A stretch of DNA of 64,000 bases from Gymnopilus junonius (Eukaryota; Basidiomycota; Agaricomycetes; Agaricales; Galerinaceae), in assembly GCA_015501075.1 (NCBI GenBank), contig JADNYJ010000102.1:80134-144133 (forward strand). Reading direction: 5' to 3'. Positions 56,813 through 64,000 of the stretch are shown here, piece by piece. Both the position numbers and the translations under genes were made by a program. Each line of letters begins with the position of its first letter. The first letter of the stretch is position 1. The notes below the pieces were generated by a model. It was not told the DNA's origin, searched no databases, and saw nothing but the letters and a program-made list of their open reading frames with translations.

Positions 56813-57832
56813 ATGTCCGAATCCCTAGGTCCAGATATTTATACGGAATCCCAAACGCTCTCGGCACTCCTTTCAGCCATCTCTTATGGCGTTGTGATCT
56901 CCCTGTATCTTCTTTGCTGCCACTCTCTCCTCAACGGCCGGAATAATTACTCGGCGCGGAAGAAAGGGTTCTTCCTCAGCTATGCAACCATCTTGCTTTC
57001 ATTAAGCACCATAGCAGTAGTCGAGGACACGAGGTCTCTCCTAATCAATACATACTTTGACGAAATATTTTTTTCTGTTCCGAGCGCTGCGGTCATCCCA
57101 TGTGGGATATGGGCGGCAGACATTTTTATGGTAAGCATCGGATTCAATAGACTATCGTGTCTTTCTTGAAATTATATTGGCAGATGTGGCGTTGTGTTGT
57201 CCTATATCAAGGGTCTTCAAAAGTTACTCGCATTATATTATTTTCTGTGATCGTCTTATTGCTTCTGGCGTCGATAGGTGCCCTCTTTCTGCCAACTCAA
57301 AAGTCGGAGTATCTTTTTGAATGCGAATTTAGTATCCGGATCCATATCCCTGGTCGCACAAATGGGTGATTTCGAAGAGTCAATGTCATTCTATTTCTTG
57401 ATTCTTATTTCGATCTCTTTCGTCGTCAATGTAACCCTATCCCTCATGATTTTCGTTCAGATTCGCCGGCATCAGCGAAATATCGTGCAGGTTCTTGGAA
57501 GCTCCTATGGGGCATTGTACACTCGTATAATTATCCTTTTTGTCGAATCTTGTGGTTTAATCGCGATTTGGAACCTCGGGTGTATGATTTCTTTTGTTCT
57601 TTCCTTTACCGGCCTTCAGATATTTTTAACGCTTTTTCCGCACATATTGGTAAGTACGATAGAAATTTCTCGTTGATCCAATATAACGAAAAGGGTTTTT
57701 GTTTTATAGGCTCTCTCGCCTCTCTTCGTCGTCTATCGCGTTGCACACGGAATGGAAGTGACAACTACCATCGAGGCTTCAGATTTACGTTTTGTGTCAG
57801 GAGTGTCTCCGACAACTAGTCAAGGACTGTAG
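56813..57832 (+). pseudogene. Seven-pass membrane protein, paralogue 2 (frame-disrupted)
   Basis: Inverted duplicate of the 45.2-46.2 kb gene: MSESLGPDIYTESQTLSALL, intron joining DIFM to MWRCVVLYQGSSKVTR, VIVLLLLASIG, then later FYFLILISISFVVNVTLSLM, YTRIIILFVESCGLIAIWN, intron, ALSPLFVVYRVAHGMEVTTT, and TAG at 57830. Between ASIG and LVSGS this copy is 40 nt where the other has 42, so the frame is lost at about 57280-57320 and the hydrophobic segment there is replaced by unrelated residues. Intron positions are identical in the two copies. It may be a recent pseudogene, or the loss may be a sequencing error. Confidence 0.7.
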
Positions 57833-58204
57833 CGTCAACCAATTATTTATCCACTTGCTCGCGACGATTAATAAAATAAACGCGATTAGAAGCCGCTCTT
57901 AACGAGCAAATCCATAGGCATGCTCAAGTTAATTGCATTCTGCCATCATCCATCCTCAAAGACCCAGTCGCGTACATTCTTTGGAGCTGATTATTGTAGC
58001 CCAAGGCGGATGAGAGAGAAGTGATGAGGAAAGTTGATTCTAAATTTAGATGAAATCTAATTTTTGTCGCCTGCACACACGCCTATTCTCGTCCTCATTG
58101 CGCCATGCCGTCTTGTCATCCCTCTTTTCCACACTCCACACGACTACGAGAGCGGCTTATCTCGTCCTTTGTTTCTTCATTTGACCCGCTTCTAGTACTC
58201 GACA
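57833..58204. other. Spacer, aldo/keto reductase promoter
   Basis: No gene seen between the membrane paralogue and the reductase ATG. The right end should be the reductase promoter and leader, with a C/T-rich stretch before the ATG. Confidence 0.4.
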
Positions 58205-59658
58205 ATGCCTTGGGACATCATTACGTTCAACGACGGTATGTATCGAGATCCTTTTCCTTCGCCATCTTTGCCAAAAGTTGTACTTGTATTGACTTCTCGT
58301 CGTTCTTTGCAGGTAACGCGATTCCTGGCATAGGGTGGGTGTCATTTATTCTCCTGCAGGCGACTTTATCTTGAACTCTTCGGCTCACAGTTTTGGGACA
58401 TGGAAGATCCCAGTGGGAGACACCACAAGCGACCAAGTCGACCAAGCCATCTCAGTCGGGTTCAGTCACATCGGTGGGTCCCCATTTTCTAAGCCCTTTC
58501 TTTACCACATCCTAATTGGCAAACGTCTTGTCTCCAGACACCGCCCAGGCATACAGGAACGAAGCAGAAGCAGGTAAAGCCATCGCCGAGAGCGGGCTCG
58601 CGAGGTCGGATATCTTCATCACCACCAAGTATTCTGGTTTGGACGGGCTGGACATCGAAACTTCCATCAAGAACAGTTTGAAGAACGTATGTCCCCTCAT
58701 TACTGTCATTATCTTTATGAGCTCGGGTTGCTTATGCATGAGGGCAGTTGGGAGTCCAGTACATCGACCTGTACCTCATCCACCACCCACGCCTCGCCGT
58801 GCCTGATATTCCCACTGCATGGAGTCAGATGGAGGGTCTGAAGGATGCTGGGCTCGTCAAGTATGTGATTTTGGGGTTCCTTGCAGTTCATTTCTTAAAA
58901 TTTGACGTTACACTGAACAGGAGCATTGGGATAAGCAACTTTCAAATCGAACACGTCGAGACGCTCCTCGCGTCCGCCAAGATCCCACCGGCTGTGAACC
59001 AGGTCTGTATCAAATCGCATTCCTTTTTGCCAACGCCACCTTGTGCTAACGGAGTACCTCACACACCAGATTCTCCTTCATCCCTACGTCTACGCAACCA
59101 CCGCCCCTCTCCTCAAATACTCCGCCGAGAAGGGCATTGCCATTGAGGCGTACAGTCCTCTCATGTACGTCCTCCTCTTCCAATCCATAAACAAAGTCAT
59201 CTAACAAACATTTCTCCACCAGTCCCGTGACAACTCTCCCTGGAGGCCCAGTTAACAAACCTGTCAAAGCAGCCGCCAAACGCCTCGGAGCGACGGAGGA
59301 CCAAATTTTATTGGCTTGGGCCAAAGCTAAGGGCGCGGTGGTGCTCACCTCGAGCTCGAAGAAGGCAAGGTTGGAGGGGTACATCAAGGCTGGGGATTTG
59401 GGTGAGTTCAGTTTCGTCCCTCTCCCGGTTAAACCCCTTCTCCTTCTTTCGGATACTTTTTGACATTAATACTAACACGTTCTTCTCCCCCTCTCTCTAG
59501 TCCTCACCAAAGATGAAATTGCCGCCATCGACGCTGCAGGAGCCAAAGGCCAGCGAATCTTCACCGCACGCACCGTCGTCCGCAGGGTCGCTGTGGCACT
59601 GCTCGTGAGCGCCGTCGGGTTGGGCGTATGTGCGTATCTAGGTGTGGATGTGTTGTGA
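58205..59658 (+). CDS. Aldo/keto reductase with C-terminal membrane anchor
   Basis: NADPH-dependent carbonyl reductase of the AKR barrel family. ATG 58205 (MPWDIITFNDG). Introns are phased so that NAIPGIG joins FGTWKIPVG, and SHI joins DTAQAYRNEAEAGKAIAESG. The catalytic tetrad is visible: D and Y in DTAQAYRNE, K in IFITTKYSG, H in IDLYLIHHPRL. Later parts are SIGISNFQIEHVETLL, GIAIEAYSPL, DQILLAWAKAKGAVVLTSSS and LTKDEIAAIDAAG. After RIFTARTVVRR the protein ends in a hydrophobic stretch, VAVALLVSAVGLGVCAYLGV, before TGA at 59656, predicting a tail anchor facing a membrane, which soluble AKRs lack. The substrate is unknown. Confidence 0.88.
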
Positions 59659-59936
59659 GTTACAGGTTGCAGGTTCCGGCAGGCGATAAAATGAAATTGA
59701 GATTTGGGATTTGAAATTTGGGATTGAGCAGAATCTGAGGGTGGTGCTCATGCGGGTCAGAGGGAGGTGTTACTAAGTCGTGTTGTACGTGGACTCTGGA
59801 GTATGTCGTCTGTACTATGAATGTATGTAAGTACAAAAACGGATCTGATGTAAATGGATTTATTTTCTGGATTACTCGAAATTCTAAAAATAGACTTCGG
59901 ACCGCCTACCTTTGTTCGATTGATATTCTGTTTTCG
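59659..59936. other. Spacer
   Basis: Reductase 3' flank. A short repeated ATTTGGGATTT motif occurs at about 59701-59728. No gene. Confidence 0.4.
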
Positions 59937-59952
59937 ATGTTACAGTTCGTTG

Positions 59953-60253
59953 GGGGACACCCCTGGGTACATTGCACACCCCGTACCCGCGGGTTCAAAT
60001 CCCGCACAAACCGTGGGCAGTTTTTAGTGGGTATTGCCGCTTGTACCGAGTCCCACAGTACGGTGACAAAGACCGTCTGCATAAACGCATTTCTGCCCGG
60101 GTGAAGGTGTTACAAAGTCACTCGATAAGAATCTTATCTTCGGGTGGGGCACAAGTTCCCACCCAACAACACCTGCGGGCTGTGCTGAGAACGATTAGTC
60201 GAGTTTAGGCATGGCTGTTAACGCACCACCAAAAAAAAAATATATATATATAT
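59953..60253 (+). mobile_element. tRNA-derived SINE
   Basis: 301 bp flanked by the 16-bp direct repeat ATGTTACAGTTCGTTG (59937-59952 and 60254-60269), a target-primed retrotransposition footprint. Near its 5' end it has GGTTCAAATCC (59992-60002), a polymerase III B box inside a perfect T-arm-like stem (GCGGG TTCAAAT CCCGC). The 3' end is an A-run followed by (TA)n. No coding capacity. The A box upstream is not clear to me. Confidence 0.85.
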
Positions 60254-60269
60254 ATGTTACAGTTCGTTG

Positions 60270-60470
60270 TTCCACCAAGGTTGACATCCTCGTTGATAAT
60301 TCTTGAAGTTTGTGGCAAGTCCGTCGTAGATATTATGTTGAATTTTCAAGAAAGTACCAGTACGTCACGATCTTTGCAAGTCCTCGGAAGTTCCGCGTTC
60401 ACATCATTAGTTAAGTAACTGGCAGGTCAGTCTCCCGTTCGGAAAAGAGCCGACGAGATTACTTGCCGAC
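60270..60470. other. Spacer
   Basis: No feature recognised between the SINE and the F-box pseudogene. Confidence 0.35.
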
Positions 60471-61040
60471 ATCCCAAATAAACTCTATTTTAAAATTGTG
60501 AGCAATGTCCAGTTCCGTCTCCCTGTTTCCCATGTTATACGAGCCGTTCAACGAGACTTGTTCAGCCTGGCACTCGTTCACCGCTTCTTTTGCTTAGTCG
60601 TGATTCCCTGGATACAAAGAAAAGCTGGACTTCTACATCGCTAGGGCGAGATATAACCACAATTTATTCATCTTTGTCTCTTGAAGCTTGAGACGGATAG
60701 CGTAGTACTCCTCCGGAGGTTGGCAAAGGCGCATGGCGTTCTCTCACTTGAGGGCCTCACCTTTCTCAATTTCACCGATAGTGTGATTTTGGTGCCAATT
60801 CCAGTACCACCAGCACTCAAGTCCTTCAGATATACACTGCCGATGTAGAAGCTCCAAAGATACCCTTAGCGGTATCTTCCCATGCTCGGGTCATACTTCA
60901 ATGACTTGGGACCTCGGTCTTTAGGGCTAGAAAATTTACGAGAATTTGTATATAACCCAAGCCTCTATTTTGGACCCATTTTTCCGACGTTCGAGACCTC
61001 CAAATTGTAATTATCCCTTCATTAGGTTTGGGTTCTATAG
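60471..61040 (+). pseudogene. F-box protein pseudogene
   Basis: Starts IPNKLYFKIVSNVQFRLPVS and continues RDLFSLALVHRFFCLVVIPW, closely matching the opening of the F-box gene at 16561 (MIPNEILIEILYHVRFRIPA, CDLFSLALVCQYFCAVIVPW). The initiator ATG is lost. The frame meets stops (after AGLLHR, and further on) but F-box/LRR-like text resumes, for example LSLEGLTFLNFTDSVILVP and LENLREFVYNPSLYFGP, to about 61040. Confidence 0.7.
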
Positions 61041-61586
61041 CAGTTAGCAGTTTACACTGTACGTGTATGGATGGTGAGAGGTTGTGGCTTGACTCGATCC
61101 TTTGGCCATGAACTGGAATTGCAGTATTTCTTTTGATCTAGAGGACGACGCTTGTGAACTTGAACGATAAATGGAGCCTCAGTGAATAGTGCGAACTTCT
61201 GGCAGACAAAAGGATATTACCATGTCCAGAAGGAATTCTAGAACGATTCATAATAACATGTATATCTGACGACTGCCGCTATCCGATCCTTCTCACGAAA
61301 GTCAAAATAGGCGCCCAGTCTTCGATATGGTCTGATGACCGCCTCGTGCTGTCTTTTTTCACGTATTCCTTGCTTGTTCGAGTTAGTAGAAGCGTTTTCC
61401 ACATGCTTACATCCTTATCACGTATAATAAACCTGCCAACAGGAGCACACGAGGACATTCGAACTCACATCTTGGTGCTTGCGATTGGATATTCAGGAAC
61501 ACGTTGCTGGAATGCGAAACAGAAACGCCTGCGCACTACTCCTTTAAAAAGCCGAGTTCATCCTTCAGTTGATCGCCATATCTGCC
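61041..61586. other. Spacer, dynamin-gene promoter
   Basis: No supported gene. The frame 61346-61627 overlaps the next gene's start and has no features of its own. Confidence 0.4.
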
Positions 61587-64000
61587 ATGCCCCTCTTCAG
61601 GCCCGGAAAGAACTCCTCTTCCAATAACAATAAGGGTAGCAAACCCGGACAACCGTCGCTACCACTGACGCCATCTACAGAGTCACCGGATGACACTAGC
61701 ACTTCATATTTACCAGAGGAAGTAACGTCTTCTACGACATCCATACCGATAGCACCTGTAGGCCCACTCCCAGATATTGATGTGGATGGAGCAGCTCCCC
61801 TCTCTTCTTCTGATTATGCCTCTAAATCTCGAGAAATCATGGCGCTGTATCGGGCCCTCCTTGAGCTTCAGTACGAACGTTTCCATGTTCTGGATTCTTT
61901 GGTTAATGGTCCCTTTTCATTCAGTGCTGACACAGTGTTTGATATACCTCGTGTGGTCGTAATTGGATCACAATCTAGTCAGTCTTACTACAGTTTCTTT
62001 CCGACTAAATACTCATTATAATATAACACCAGGTGGAAAAAGCTCCCTCGTTGAAGCGGTAACTGGGGTATGTAGTATTTCCCTTCTTCGTCGATATTTC
62101 TTACCTTCAACCTTAGATAAACGTACCAAGGGATTTTGGTACCTGCACGCGGTAAATCAAAACAACATCTTCGTTCTGTTCACCCAACTTATTCGAACCT
62201 TTGTAGGTGTCCTATGATTTGTACCATGTCCAGCAACGCTACATCATGGTCCTGCACTATTTCACTTCTCCGAGAAATTGGTCGGGATGGAAAACGTCTC
62301 GCTAATCCAGAGGTTGAACCTTTTGGTGTGGTTCAAGATCCGTCTGCTGTCGAATTGCAAATTCGACGTGCACAGGCGGCTATTCTGGGGCCACACCGCC
62401 CAGCATCCGATTTTTATGCTATGAGCAGGGAGGAGTTGCTCGAGCTTGCCGATGATGCTTACATGCTTCAATTTTCAAGGAATGTCGTGCAGGTCGAAGT
62501 CAAGGATCCAAAGGCAACAGATTTGACTTTCGTCGATTTACCCGGTTTGCATCCTTTTGTTGTCGTTGTTCATCTTTCGGATTGTTAATTAATTTTTAGG
62601 ATTAATCCAGAATGCGAAGGACGCCAAATTGATTGGTCTTGTCCGTGAATTGACTGAAATATATATCAAGAAGCCAAATACATTGATTGTGATCACGATG
62701 CCCATGGGTGGTCGGTTTTTCACGTTGACTTTCATTTCGATTGCAGACTGAATCCAGCATAATCAATAGTGGATATCCAGAATATAGAAGCGGTGACGCT
62801 AGCCAAGAATCCCAGAGTAGATCCAAGAAGGAAAGGACCATAGGTTAGTTCCCATTCGTCTTGTCTCTTTCCCGACATTGATGTATGGTTAGGCGTTATC
62901 ACCAAGCCTGACGCCCTTAGTCAGGGTGACACCGGCGCTCGTGAAACATGGAAAGCCATTCTAGAAGGTCGGAAAGACGAGCATGTAATGAGACATGGAT
63001 ATTATTGTGTACGGCTGCCTGATGAAGAAGAGAGGAAACGAAAGATCAGCAGGCTTGAAGCAGAAGAGCTTGCCTCCACCTTTTTTGACACGAACGCCCC
63101 ATGGAACACCATGGAAACGCGCAATCGGTTCGGCATACCCAACTTTGTCAAGAATATCAGCGAGCTGCTCATCGAGCTCATCGAGCGAAAGTATGTCGAT
63201 ATTATCTCTCAAGTTGGTGTAACAAATTAATGCTTATGACAACTGTCCAGTTTACCAGCGCTAGGAAGACAGTAGAAAAGGAGCTGGCCATATATCCAAC
63301 ACTTGAAAGCTCTTCCACCCGTGTTGGATTTGAAGGATCCGTCGACAGAAGTTATGCTTCGAATTTCTGCGTTTTGCAAAGATATCAAGGATACTGTCTT
63401 TGGCCGGAATCATGAGGAATTTGTTCAGCTAAATAAGCAACGTTATTCCAGTTCAAGACGGATATTCGGATGACGACTCCCGACTTTCGACCCGTTGAAG
63501 ATATTGAGTCATCGAGGCACACCGCAGTTGAGAGTCACTGCCAGCCAAGGGGTTTGGCCGAGGTGCGTAACATTATTGAAGGGTAGGTGTCCTCTCACAG
63601 ACTTTCTTCCTGTGACTTATCAACGCATACAACCGCAGGTCCAAAACCTGGGAACATCCTGGTTTCATACCCTTTGAGGCGGTCAAAAAGCTTGTTCTTC
63701 AGTATACTCCCTATGGAAAAACCCTTCTATGAGTTGCTTTCGAGACATCGTCACCAGCATGAAAGTTCCTCAGTAAACTTCTTTCTGACCACTTCGGTCA
63801 GTTTCAGGAGCTAGAACGATACATGCGGTCAGTTGCCACATGGTCATTGCATATATGCTTGAATCTGGCTCAAACTTTGGCAACAGAGATTTGACATTCA
63901 AAGAACGAGAATACACCGAGAGGAAACTCGCAAAGTTCTGGAGAAGCTCCTGCATCGTGAGACCGATCCTCTGTTTACGCAGAATTTCGAAGCCCTTGGA
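61587..64000 (+). pseudogene. Dynamin-family GTPase (Mx-like), frameshifted, runs off the window
   Basis: ATG 61587 (MPLFRPGKNSSSNNNKGSK), with a disordered Ser/Thr/Pro leader of about 80 residues. The P-loop VVVIGSQSS/GKSSLVEAVTG is split by an intron in the second serine codon. INVPRDFGTCTRCPMICTMS spans two further introns. FVDLPG joined to LIQNAKDAKLIGLVRELTEI is the G3 region. TMPM joins VDIQNIEAVTLAKN, and VITKPDALSQGDTGARETW is G4. The frame shifts at about 62820 (between VDP and KERTIG), near 63312 and near 63450, while the text of the middle domain (DIKDTVFGRNHEEFVQLNKQ, PFEAVKKLVLQYTPYGK) remains recognisable. Such proteins remodel membranes by GTP-driven assembly. This copy is probably inactive unless the shifts are assembly errors. 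Confidence 0.7.

Noticed and set aside
59980..60012. Possible tRNA gene (perfect T-arm GCGGG TTCAAAT CCCGC)
   Set aside because: Acceptor, D and anticodon arms do not fold, and the 16-bp duplication and A/TA tail show that it is the head of a SINE.

Overview
The window looks like the genome of a mushroom-forming basidiomycete (Agaricomycetes, probably Agaricales). Protein-coding genes are cut by many short GT-AG introns of about 50-70 nt. The gene families are basidiomycete in character (LigE/etherase-like GST, F-box/LRR proteins, multi-pass membrane protein families). A large block is filled with transposons typical of this group, including a KDZ (Kyakuja-Dileera-Zisupton) element. No species can be named from the sequence alone.

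Layout. 1-16.6 kb is host DNA: a nuclear-type peroxiredoxin, a large leucine-rich-repeat protein resembling PPP1R37, a fungal GST, transaldolase and an F-box protein, separated by long gene-poor spacers. 17.07-22.95 kb is a Ty3/gypsy chromovirus on the minus strand with 213-bp LTRs and a 5-bp target duplication. 23.53-44.64 kb is a second Ty3/gypsy chromovirus on the plus strand with ~455-bp LTRs. Its gag is split by a ~13.6-kb KDZ DNA transposon (25.05-38.63 kb) with ~325-bp terminal inverted repeats, a transposase gene and three further spliced genes. Both LTR elements appear to have landed in one older coding sequence.

45.2-64 kb is a mosaic. It holds two inverted paralogues of a seven-pass membrane protein (45.2-46.2 and 56.8-57.8 kb) and a decayed multi-exon gene combining a zinc-binding domain, a DEDD 3'-5' exonuclease and a transposase-like C-terminal half (46.8-52.7 kb). 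That gene is cut by a 573-bp hAT-type MITE. Then come a small protein with a nuclease-like ExK motif, a 2-oxoglutarate/Fe(II) dioxygenase, an aldo/keto reductase with a membrane tail, a tRNA-derived SINE with a 16-bp target duplication, an F-box pseudogene and a frameshifted dynamin-like GTPase that runs off the window.

The most striking global signal is that the in-frame stops I located inside the transposon-derived reading frames are TGA at sites where an arginine codon is expected (CGA to TGA). This is what decay of methylated CpG would leave. The second is that the larger gypsy element carries an 11-nt primer site complementary to the predicted start of its own transcript, as in Tf1/sushi self-priming elements.
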